A stretch of DNA of 6,026 nt from Aquiluna sp. (GTDB lineage: Bacteria > Actinomycetota > Actinomycetes > Actinomycetales > Microbacteriaceae). The stretch covers positions 1 to 6,026 of the forward strand of contig JALQVB010000056.1 in the NCBI GenBank assembly GCA_023260495.1, read 5' to 3'. The notes under the pieces are model-generated. The model was not told the DNA's origin. It saw only the letters and a program-made list of their open reading frames with translations, and searched no databases. Below are positions 1 to 6,026 of this stretch, piece after piece (position 1 is the stretch's first letter; every line of letters begins with the position of its first letter). A program made the position numbers and the translations under genes.

Positions 1-1125
1 AGACAGGCTGGCGAGCCGGTCTGGCACGACGAGAGTCAGCTATTCTTGGCGTCCGGCTACCGTCATGCCAACCAGGTGTTACGAACCAGAACCCTGGGCC
101 GCATCTTCACTCCGAGAATTCCAGAAGATGCCTGGGAGACTTTCAACTACCTGCACGCCGATTCCATTCTGGACTCGGAGCCACCAAAGCACACCCGACT
201 GCGCAGCCTGGTCATGAAGGCCTTCAATCCAAAACGCATCGAGGAGCTGCGGCCAGATGTTGAACGCATCACTACTGAGCTAATTGCAGAGATCGAAACC
301 AAACTCGGCGACACCGGAAGCTTTGACCTGATTGCCGATTTCGCGGAACCGCTACCCGTCAAGGTCATCTCCGAGCTGCTGGGATTCCCTAAGGATGACG
401 AGCATCTGCTCAGGCCTTGGTCACAGGCGATTGTGAAGATGTATGAGCCAGCACCGACCGAAGCGGAGAAGGCAGAGGCCAGGGCGGCTAGCGACGAATT
501 TGCTGCCTACGTTCACTCGCTCATGGTGGAGCGCCAGAAAAGCCCGAGTGGAGATCTGATTTCAGAGCTAGCGCAGGTGGAGGAGCAGGGCGAGAAGCTG
601 AGCGCGAGGGAGCTAATCGCCACTTGCGTCCTGCTTCTCAATGCTGGCCATGAGGCCAGCGTGAACGGATTTGGAAACGGCATGGTGGCGGCCCTCGAGC
701 GGCCAAAACAGTGGCAGCTACTCAGGGATGACCCCGATGGACTAGCGGCCAGCGCCGTCGATGAATTCTTGCGCTTTGATGCGCCGCTGCACCTTTTCGA
801 GCGCACGGCCACCGAGGACACCGAAATTGGTGGGGTGATTGTCCCTGCCGGAAAGAAGATTGCCGCCCTGTTGGGAAGTGCGAATAGAGACTCTGCAATC
901 TTCGAGAACCCCGACGAGATGGACCTGACCCGCAGCCCAAACCCACATATCGGCTTCGGGGCTGGCATCCACTTCTGCATTGGCGCGCCGCTGGCTCGAA
1001 TGGAAATGACAACCTCGCTGCCGGTGCTGGTAAAGAAATACCCAGACTTGAAGCTGGCAACCGAGCCGGTGCGTAGGCCAACTTTCGTACTGCGTGGATA
1101 CGAAAGTGTTGAGGTTAGTGCCTAG
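1..1125 (+). CDS. Cytochrome P450, bacterial class I type, 5'-truncated by window edge
   Basis: Haem-thiolate monooxygenase: it would insert one oxygen atom from O2 into an organic substrate, using electrons from a ferredoxin and its reductase (none encoded here). The frame is open from base 1, so the TTG at 46 is not the start. 374 residues are visible against a usual 390-420, so some 20-40 are missing. Visible landmarks: a C-helix-like region with HTRLR near residues 64-68, the I-helix motif AGHEAS (215-220, nt 643-660), the K-helix ExxR as EFLR (255-258, nt 763-774), and the haem loop FGAGIHFCIG with ligand Cys326 (nt 976-978), followed by APLAR. There is no membrane anchor in the visible part, as expected for soluble bacterial P450s. 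The I-helix threonine is Ala219, as in P450eryF-like enzymes. The substrate cannot be read from sequence. The gene converges on the channel gene and shares its stop tetranucleotide. Family certain; subfamily (CYP107-like) only a guess. Confidence 0.96.
   Translation, partial: RQAGEPVWHDESQLFLASGYRHANQVLRTRTLGRIFTPRIPEDAWETFNYLHADSILDSEPPKHTRLRSLVMKAFNPKRIEELRPDVERITTELIAEIETKLGDTGSFDLIADFAEPLPVKVISELLGFPKDDEHLLRPWSQAIVKMYEPAPTEAEKAEARAASDEFAAYVHSLMVERQKSPSGDLISELAQVEEQGEKLSARELIATCVLLLNAGHEASVNGFGNGMVAALERPKQWQLLRDDPDGLAASAVDEFLRFDAPLHLFERTATEDTEIGGVIVPAGKKIAALLGSANRDSAIFENPDEMDLTRSPNPHIGFGAGIHFCIGAPLARMEMTTSLPVLVKKYPDLKLATEPVRRPTFVLRGYESVEVSA
1081..1107. repeat. Perfect 9-bp inverted repeat at the 3' end of the P450 gene (candidate hairpin)
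   Basis: ACTTTCGTA at 1081-1089 is the exact reverse complement of TACGAAAGT at 1099-1107, with a 9-base spacer. The arms are in frame and encode Thr-Phe-Val and Tyr-Glu-Ser of the P450 C-terminus, a region whose protein sequence is fairly conserved in the family, so part of the match is constrained by coding. It lies 15 bases before the P450 stop and 14 bases downstream of the channel stop on the other strand, where a 3'-end hairpin of the channel mRNA would be expected. Neither direction is followed by a T-run, so a classical intrinsic terminator is not supported. The repeat is certain; its role is inference. Confidence 0.6.
1122..1125. other. Convergent stop-codon overlap (CTAG shared by both genes)
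   Basis: The P450 ends with TAG at 1123-1125 on the + strand. The channel gene ends with TAG read from 1124 to 1122 on the - strand. The palindrome CTAG serves both, so the coding regions overlap tail to tail by four bases and leave no intergenic room for a dedicated terminator. Confidence 0.95.
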
Positions 1126-2981
1126 TCAACAGCTAGCACTATTACCTTGTCTCCCGCTTCGAGCTTGAATCGGCGGACCTTTTCTGGGTTTAGCGCAACA
1201 CCGTAGTTGTTCTGCTGTGAACTCTCTAAGACAATCTTGCGGTAGCCCACTGCTGTTTCGCCGCGCTTGGAAGCTGCCTCGATGAGGGTGTGCATGTCTA
1301 CCATCTCACCTGGCTTCACATACCACTCAGCTGGTCGCAGATAAAGCTCGGAACCAGAGGAGGAGAAGAGATAACCGAAGACCTCGGCCAAAGCCGGGTT
1401 CTCAGATATTTGAGCCATCATGAGGCCGATGAGCTGATCGCTCACGATGAAATCGTCCGCCTCCGTGCTCTCCGCGAGCTCGCGGTTTTTGTCATCGAGC
1501 ATCTCGGTGACGATGTTGAAGCTCTTGCCCGCATCCTTTGCGATTGCGCGAAGCTGCAGCAGAGTGACCAGTGTTAGCGCATCTGCCTCCTCAGAGGCAA
1601 GTTCGCGATCTGCCAACACCATGATGTGGTCATATCCCGGGACATCCACCTGGTCTAGCACCGAGCGACTCGTTGGGTCACCGGTTATGAAATCAAGTTT
1701 GAGCTTGGGTCCAGCCTTGAGGGCAGGCGCATCGGAAACAGACAGGATGGTTGCAGAAGAACCAGTGGCAACATACTCGGATAGTTCGGAAACGATTGTC
1801 TGCAGGTTCTCATTCTGTCCAAGAATCAAGATTCGCTCCTTGGCTGCCGCGCCTTTGCGCTTTGGCACAATCGCCTTGGTCTCGATCTTGAACACGTCGG
1901 AAGTCTGTATGTCGCTGTCATCGGGAGCGATAACTATGAGCTCGTGGCCATCGGTCAGTTTGGTCTTGCCGGCCGGATTTAGCTCAACCATGCCATCTAG
2001 CCGCACGCCAATCAGCGATGAGTTTGAGAAGTGATGCTGGGCCTCTAGGTAGGTCTTGCCAACCAATTCCGGCTTCTTGGTGAAGTAAATCTCATCACCA
2101 TCAAAATCCAGTAAGTCCAGGAAGATCTGGCTCAGGCCCGACTGCCTCGAGGTTTGCACCATAACCCGGCTCATAACATCGCCAGCCAGAATCCACTTCA
2201 CCTCGCTGCTGGAAACCAGCTGCGCTCGCTCTAGGTTCTCTGGCTGCTTGATTTCAGCAACGATGTGATACTTCTTATCCTTGCGATTCGGGTTATTCAC
2301 CAGAGCAAGAGCTGTCTTCATGGTTACCAGATCTGGATTCGTTGTTTCATCATCCGCGAGGATAATGACCGAACGAGCACCTGAGTGGTTGGCAATTTCT
2401 AGGTCAGAAAGCGACATCGGATCACCGGAGCGAACCACGACGTTTGTTTTGCCAATCTTGCCAACACGTTCGCGGATGGCGTCTTCGTTCTCCACCTTGT
2501 CGCCTGGTGCGAGGACAACGATTGTCGACCGTCCTTCGGACAAGTTCGCTACCGAAATTTCTCTGATCAAAGTGTAGATTCGCGAGTTCCAACCGAGAAT
2601 CAGGGTGTGGCCGCTCTCCAGCACCTTGCTGCGACCTTTCTGCAGGCTTTGAACCTTGGCGTCGAAGGCACCCGAAACAATTCCAATCAACCCTGCCAAG
2701 AAGACCAGACCACCGAATGTGGTGACCAGCATTATGGCTCGGTAGGTATTCCCCTCTGCCCCGACAACCGTGCCCGGGTCAAGGGCATGCATAAGAGAGA
2801 ACCAGAGCATCTCGCCGAGGCTCTCTCCGGAGACTGGGTAAGAAGAGGTCGCGATAACCACGATGGTCATGGCGATGACAAAAATAAGGGTGACCAGTGA
2901 CAGAAGGCCGATAAGAGAGATTAAGCCTCTAGACATCAGGTTGTCGAAACGATAGCGCAGCTTGGCGCGAAGTGAAGTCAT
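1122..2981 (-). CDS. CASTOR/POLLUX-related ion channel with two RCK-like modules
   Basis: Predicted inner-membrane ion channel. Numbering from the preferred start (619 aa): a basic N-terminus, TM1 at about 19-45, a re-entrant pore segment at about 52-78 containing DPGT (68-71), TM2 at about 80-106, then two cytoplasmic modules. Module one has a Rossmann-like start with LGWN (129-132), SGDP (185-188) and ILAD (207-210). Module two repeats this order with LGQN (387-390), TGDP (433-436) and VLAD (455-458). Each ends in a beta-rich RCK_C-like part (about 293-355 and 544-619). The potassium filter TVGYG is absent, as in CASTOR/POLLUX relatives, so the ion carried is uncertain. ATGs occur at 2987 and 2981; I chose 2981 because the AAAGGGG ribosome site lies 8 bases before it but only 2 before the other. 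The gene follows the MalG-like permease on the same strand after about 45 bases. Family fairly sure; function inferred. Confidence 0.88.
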   Translation of the reverse strand: MTSLRAKLRYRFDNLMSRGLISLIGLLSLVTLIFVIAMTIVVIATSSYPVSGESLGEMLWFSLMHALDPGTVVGAEGNTYRAIMLVTTFGGLVFLAGLIGIVSGAFDAKVQSLQKGRSKVLESGHTLILGWNSRIYTLIREISVANLSEGRSTIVVLAPGDKVENEDAIRERVGKIGKTNVVVRSGDPMSLSDLEIANHSGARSVIILADDETTNPDLVTMKTALALVNNPNRKDKKYHIVAEIKQPENLERAQLVSSSEVKWILAGDVMSRVMVQTSRQSGLSQIFLDLLDFDGDEIYFTKKPELVGKTYLEAQHHFSNSSLIGVRLDGMVELNPAGKTKLTDGHELIVIAPDDSDIQTSDVFKIETKAIVPKRKGAAAKERILILGQNENLQTIVSELSEYVATGSSATILSVSDAPALKAGPKLKLDFITGDPTSRSVLDQVDVPGYDHIMVLADRELASEEADALTLVTLLQLRAIAKDAGKSFNIVTEMLDDKNRELAESTEADDFIVSDQLIGLMMAQISENPALAEVFGYLFSSSGSELYLRPAEWYVKPGEMVDMHTLIEAASKRGETAVGYRKIVLESSQQNNYGVALNPEKVRRFKLEAGDKVIVLAVD

Positions 2982-2986
2982 AAACA

Positions 2987-3022
2987 TTGCCCCTTTGCAG
3001 ACCTACGCCAGCCTAAAGGCAA
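2987..3022 (-). promoter_or_regulatory. Channel-gene leader: ribosome binding site with a possible sequestering hairpin
   Basis: On the - strand the ribosome site AAAGGGG (2996-2990) precedes the channel start. Upstream, TTGCCTTT (3022-3015) can pair with AAAGGGGCAA (2996-2987): eight pairs with a two-base GG bulge and an 18-base loop. This would cover the ribosome site and the first of the two ATGs. A smaller competing stem, GCC/GGC with loop TTTA, lies at 3020-3011. I see no convincing -35/-10 pair in this gap. The complementarity is visible; a regulatory role is speculative. Confidence 0.25.
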
Positions 3023-3026
3023 AAAC

Positions 3027-3935
3027 CTATCCCTTGGTGGCGCCGAGCGTCAGACCGCCGACAAATTGCTTTCGCATCACAAAGAAGACGATCAGGGTCG
3101 GTAGCGCTGCAATCATGGCGCCGGCCGCTAGAAGGTTGTAGTCGGTGACAAACTCGCCCTGCAATCGTCCCAATGCTGAGGTAATGGGTCGCTTGGAGTC
3201 GTTAGACATCAGCACGAGAGCCCAGAAGAAGTCGTTGTAGATCCAGGTGGTCATCAGCACCGCGAGTGAGGCTAGTGGTGGACGCAGTAGCGGCAGCATG
3301 ACCCGGAAGAAGTGCGTGAAGACGCTGGCACCATCGACCATTGCCGATTCGGAGATTTCCTTAGGAATGGTCTTCATGTAGGAAGAGAGCACAAAGGTGG
3401 CGAATCCCATCTGGAATGCCACGTGAATCAAAATCACACCCCAGTGGTTGTCATATAGGAACCTACGGTCACCAACTAGGTCACCAAGGGCCAGGTAAAG
3501 CTTGAAAACCGGGATGAAAACCAGCTGCGGTGGCAGCATGTTTCCCGCTGTAAACAGAAGCAGCAATGCGACGTTTAGCTTGAAGGAATACCTGGTTACT
3601 ACGAAGGCCACCAGCGACCCAAGGAACAGTGTCAGGAACACGGTTGGAATCGTGATGATTGCAGTGTTCGCGAAGTAGGTGGGCAACTCCATTCGGCTGA
3701 TCGCCTCGGTGTAGTTGAAGATGCCAAGTTCCTGCGGTGGCGAGAAAACACCCCCTGCACGGATTTCAGAGTAGGGGCGAAGGCTCGACCAAAGAGTCCA
3801 GACAATTGGGAAAATCCAAGCCAGAGCAAACAGGCCGATGAAGATCGAGATTGCGCGGTCTTTTATATCCTGCGCGTAGAGCTTCTTCTTGCGCTTTTCG
3901 TTCTTGCCCTTTGGCAGCTTGATGGTGGTCGTCAC
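3027..3935 (-). CDS. Carbohydrate ABC transporter permease, MalG-like (inner membrane)
   Basis: Second membrane subunit of a CUT1-type sugar importer; it pairs with the MalF-like permease to form the translocation path. The 302-residue protein has a lysine-rich cytoplasmic N-terminus (about 7-18) and six hydrophobic segments, near 27-50, 91-115, 120-145, 165-186, 222-243 and 270-290. The ATPase-contacting EAA loop is at about 193-220: ESAMVDGA (196-203), with Ser in place of the first Ala, then LPLLRP (214-219). Length and layout fit the MalG family. The start is GTG at 3935, inside the GTGA overlap with the preceding permease, and an AGGAGG lies 7 bases upstream, so the start is secure and translation probably coupled. 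The substrate cannot be told from the permease. No ATPase gene follows; the next gene is the ion channel. Confidence 0.95.
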   Translation of the reverse strand: MTTTIKLPKGKNEKRKKKLYAQDIKDRAISIFIGLFALAWIFPIVWTLWSSLRPYSEIRAGGVFSPPQELGIFNYTEAISRMELPTYFANTAIITIPTVFLTLFLGSLVAFVVTRYSFKLNVALLLLFTAGNMLPPQLVFIPVFKLYLALGDLVGDRRFLYDNHWGVILIHVAFQMGFATFVLSSYMKTIPKEISESAMVDGASVFTHFFRVMLPLLRPPLASLAVLMTTWIYNDFFWALVLMSNDSKRPITSALGRLQGEFVTDYNLLAAGAMIAALPTLIVFFVMRKQFVGGLTLGATKG

Positions 3936-4855
3936 TTTACGTCCTCCTTGAACTGCTGTTGGAGGTAGCTGATGATCGGCACAATCGAGAGCAGGAACAG
4001 GATCACCGCATAAGCGGCACCCTTCATCGAAGCGCCCTCACCCGCGATGTTGTTGAACACCAGGACACCAAGAATTGGCAGACCGCCAGACGAGCCGTAG
4101 ATGATGTAGATCATGTCGAAGGCTCGCAGCGATTCGATGATGGTGATCACGATCACGATGATGTTCACCGGCTTCATTGCCGGAAAGATGATCTTGCGGA
4201 AGGTCTGCCACTCGGTGGCACCATCGATGGTTGCCGCTTCACGGAGCGCAGAGTCAATGGCTTTCAGTCCAGCTAAGTAGAGCAGCATGATGTAGCCGAT
4301 GTGACGCCAAGACGCCATGATCAGAATCACCCAGATGTTGTATCGGTCGTCCCCAAAGAAGGAGATGGCCTCGGAGATTGGCAGTCCAAGCAGACCGTTT
4401 ACGAAGCCGTCTGGGCGAAGCAGGAAGTTCCAGATAATTCCAGTGACCGCTAGCGAGAGCACAACGGGCAGGAAGTAGGCGGATTGATAAAACTTGTGGC
4501 CGCGAATCTCGCGGTCGATTTGGTATGCGAGCAAGACGCCCAACGGAGTCGCGATAAAGAAGAACCACGCCAGCCAGATGGTGTTGACCCTTAGCGCCTC
4601 CCAGAAGATGGGGGTGTTGAAGAAGATGTTTTCGTAGTTGGCAAACCCTGCCCAGGTTATGTCCTCAATCCGGATACCGGTCCAGTAGGTGAAGGACAAA
4701 AGAATGGTTCCAATGGCTGGGAACCACACCAGCATGACGTGCAAGAAGGTGGGGATTCCGATGAAGAATCCCAGGGTGATTTTGTCTTGACGAGAGAAGA
4801 AACGGCGACGCCTTGCAACTTGTTTCTTGCTTGGCGCCGCCGTCTCTACACTCAT
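3932..4855 (-). CDS. Carbohydrate ABC transporter permease, MalF/UgpA-like (inner membrane)
   Basis: First membrane subunit of the sugar importer. It has 307 residues: a basic stretch RRRRFF (15-20), then six hydrophobic segments near 27-54, 90-111, 124-146, 173-196, 230-252 and 278-298. The EAA loop is at about 205-229, with EAATIDGA (206-213) and FPAMKP (224-229); it docks on the ATPase. The short form without the extra N-terminal segments of E. coli MalF is typical of UgpA/LacF-like CUT1 permeases. The ATG at 4855 is the only possible start near here: an in-frame TAA lies at 4873-4871 and no other start codon falls between. Its ribosome site is poor (AAAGAG almost touching the ATG; GAGG is 19 bases away), which fits low expression relative to the binding protein. 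It lies 26 bases after the binding-protein gene and overlaps the next permease by GTGA. Confidence 0.95.
   Translation of the reverse strand: MSVETAAPSKKQVARRRRFFSRQDKITLGFFIGIPTFLHVMLVWFPAIGTILLSFTYWTGIRIEDITWAGFANYENIFFNTPIFWEALRVNTIWLAWFFFIATPLGVLLAYQIDREIRGHKFYQSAYFLPVVLSLAVTGIIWNFLLRPDGFVNGLLGLPISEAISFFGDDRYNIWVILIMASWRHIGYIMLLYLAGLKAIDSALREAATIDGATEWQTFRKIIFPAMKPVNIIVIVITIIESLRAFDMIYIIYGSSGGLPILGVLVFNNIAGEGASMKGAAYAVILFLLSIVPIISYLQQQFKEDVK
3943..3948 (-). promoter_or_regulatory. Strong ribosome binding site of the MalG-like permease
   Basis: AGGAGG reads on the - strand from 3948 to 3943, seven bases before the GTG start at 3935. It lies within the last codons (Lys-Glu-Asp) of the preceding permease gene and fixes the GTG as the start, despite the lack of a nearby ATG. 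Confidence 0.85.
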
Positions 4856-4874
4856 ACTCTTTACTGCTAGTTAG

Positions 4875-4893
4875 CCTCTGCTTATAGCGGAGG
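4875..4893 (-). other. Imperfect hairpin across the stop codon of the binding-protein gene
   Basis: Read on the - strand, CCTC pairs with GAGG and GCT pairs with AGC, with one C/A mismatch between them and a three-base ATA loop: seven pairs within 19 bases. The TAA stop of the binding protein (4884-4882) lies in the loop and inner stem. No T-run follows, so it is not an intrinsic terminator. Stem-loops after binding-protein genes are known in sugar importer operons (malE-malF) to stabilise the upstream message or limit permease expression; that role here is inference. Confidence 0.35.
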
Positions 4894-6026
4894 TAGTGCG
4901 TCCCACTGCGACTGTAGTGACTCAAGGATCGAGTTGGTGCTCGATGGGTCCTTGAACCAGCTCTGCAGGGCTGGGCCAACAACTGGGCCAGCGAAGTCAG
5001 GGCGAGTGTCGCGGTCTAGGAACTGGGTGATGTACTTGGCCTCGTTCATAACAGCAAGCTGCTGCTTCTGGAAGGCGTCGTAGCTCGAGGTGTCCTGGTT
5101 CTTGTTAGCCGAAGTCATAGGAATTCCGGTGTCAAGCATTGCCTGCATACCTTCCTTGTCTCCTGCAAACTTGATTAGGTCCTTACCGCCCTCGTTGTTT
5201 GCACCGTTCTTTGCAACGCAGAAGCCGTCGATCGGGGCGTCAATTGTGTCGCGACCGTGCTCTGGGTTGATCTCTGGGAATGGAACGATCCATAGGTCGT
5301 CGTAGTCTTCCTGGCTCTGCTCGAGGAAGTTTCCACCGAACCATGAGCCGTTGAAGAAGAAGCCGGCCTGACGCTGAAGCAACAGCTGCATTGCGCCGTC
5401 CCACTCGAGGTCTAGAACGTTGGTGTTCATGTATGGAAGTAGCTTCTCCCAGTGAGCGAATACGTCCTTTACTCGGTCGTCGGTCCACTTCTCACGGCCA
5501 CCTAGTAGGTCGACGTGGAACTGGTAGCCGTTGATACGAGCGTTCAGGATGTCGAAGGTTCCCATGGCTTCCCAACCACCCTTGTCGGCGGATGCTAGAC
5601 CAATGAGTCCCTGTCCCTTCAGCTCCTCAAGAGCGGCCATGAAGTCATCCCAGTTGTAGATGTCCTCTGGGTTCATGCCGATCTCGGCCATCATGGACTT
5701 GCGGAAGTGCAGACCCCATGGGTACCAGCTCTGTGGCACGAAGTACTGCTTTCCGTCTAGACCGGTGGAAGCAATCTTGTAGCTCTCGTTGTACTGGTCG
5801 CCGATCTCGTCCCAAACGTCAGAGATGTCAACGAGCAGGTCCTGAGAAGCGAAGAACTGCATACGGTAACCGGCCATCCACTGGAAGCAGTCGTCAGGGG
5901 TTCCCTGGAGGTACTGCGACAGGTTGTTCTGGAAAGCGTTCGACTCGGTTGCGTTGTAGGTGACCTCGTTGCCAGTCTTGGCAACGTAAGCGTCAACCAG
6001 ACCCTTTAGCTGGATGGTTGGCGACT
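4882..6026 (-). CDS. Carbohydrate ABC transporter substrate-binding protein, N-terminus cut by window edge
   Basis: Family 1 extracellular solute-binding protein that captures a sugar outside the membrane and delivers it to the two permeases encoded next. The frame stays open to the right edge (first full codon at 6024), so the Met at 5877 is internal. 380 residues are visible; some 30-60, with the secretion or lipoprotein signal, are missing. The visible start (LKGLVDAYVAKTG) is the usual first helix of lobe one. Later come YPWGLHFRK, the GGWEAMGTF segment, GAMQLLLQRQAGFFFNGSW of the hinge/ligand region, and the FPEI-to-IDGF segment, all typical of CUT1 binding proteins. Tryptophan and aromatic residues are frequent, as expected for stacking on sugar rings. 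Only two cysteines are visible (46 and 269); a disulfide is possible but unproven. Codon choice (nearly all Phe TTC; Arg mostly CGT/CGC) suggests high expression. The particular sugar is not determinable. Confidence 0.95.
   Translation of the reverse strand, partial: SPTIQLKGLVDAYVAKTGNEVTYNATESNAFQNNLSQYLQGTPDDCFQWMAGYRMQFFASQDLLVDISDVWDEIGDQYNESYKIASTGLDGKQYFVPQSWYPWGLHFRKSMMAEIGMNPEDIYNWDDFMAALEELKGQGLIGLASADKGGWEAMGTFDILNARINGYQFHVDLLGGREKWTDDRVKDVFAHWEKLLPYMNTNVLDLEWDGAMQLLLQRQAGFFFNGSWFGGNFLEQSQEDYDDLWIVPFPEINPEHGRDTIDAPIDGFCVAKNGANNEGGKDLIKFAGDKEGMQAMLDTGIPMTSANKNQDTSSYDAFQKQQLAVMNEAKYITQFLDRDTRPDFAGPVVGPALQSWFKDPSSTNSILESLQSQWDALPPL

Noticed and set aside
46..48. TTG as the start codon of the P450
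   Set aside because: The frame is open to base 1 and the upstream residues continue the P450 N-terminal pattern (GEPVWHDESQLFLASGYRHA), so the gene begins off the left edge.
513..980. 155-codon open frame on the - strand inside the P450
   Set aside because: It is antisense to a clear P450 with all key motifs; its translation is rich in Ser, Arg and Pro with no recognisable domain.
1447..2034. 195-codon open frame on the + strand inside the channel gene
   Set aside because: It is antisense to the second RCK-like module; the product is low-complexity Ser-rich and has no ribosome site of note.
3011..3026. Terminator between the MalG-like permease and the channel gene
   Set aside because: The short GCC/GGC stem has only three to four pairs, and the T-run lies before it rather than after it in the direction of transcription.
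2988..3026. Separate promoter for the channel gene in the short gap
   Set aside because: TTGCCT could pass as a -35, but no acceptable -10 lies 16-18 bases downstream; a promoter inside the permease gene cannot be excluded.
5875..5877. ATG as the start of the binding protein
   Set aside because: The 49 upstream codons to 6024 are open and read as normal binding-protein sequence (first lobe helix, GTPDD and FQW segments), so this Met is internal.
1..6026. A novel defence, mobile or biosynthetic system
   Set aside because: Every gene belongs to a recognisable family (P450, two-TM RCK channel, CUT1 sugar importer). There are no transposase, integrase, CRISPR, toxin or multi-enzyme pathway signals in the window.

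Overview
The window looks like chromosomal DNA of a mid-GC bacterium (roughly 55-60% G+C where I sampled lines). It is most likely an actinobacterium, perhaps a small-genome freshwater Microbacteriaceae type. That guess rests on the gene families, the dense packing and the moderate GC; there is no rRNA or marker gene, so it is weak. Five protein genes fill almost the whole window. No stretch over 300 bases lacks a gene, and I see no tRNA, rRNA, mobile element or CRISPR array.

Region 1 (1-1125, + strand) is the 3' part of a soluble bacterial cytochrome P450 whose first residues lie off the left edge. It has the ExxR and haem-cysteine motifs, but the usual I-helix threonine is replaced by alanine. 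Region 2 (1122-2981, - strand) is a full-length two-TM ion channel of the CASTOR/POLLUX-related bacterial type, with two tandem cytoplasmic RCK-like modules. It converges on the P450, and the two stop codons share one CTAG. A perfect 9-bp inverted repeat lies just inside the P450 end.

Region 3 (3027-6026, - strand) is a carbohydrate-type ABC importer. In transcription order it encodes a substrate-binding protein (N-terminus off the right edge), a MalF-like permease and a MalG-like permease. The permeases overlap by four bases (GTGA). No ATPase is present in the visible part, so the energising subunit must be encoded off the edge or elsewhere. The channel gene follows the last permease after about 45 bases on the same strand and could be co-transcribed.

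I found no clearly undescribed system. The items most worth checking are the P450 active-site substitution, the hairpin and shared stop at the convergent junction, the bacterial CASTOR/POLLUX-like channel behind a sugar importer, and two possible RNA hairpins at gene boundaries of the importer/channel cluster.
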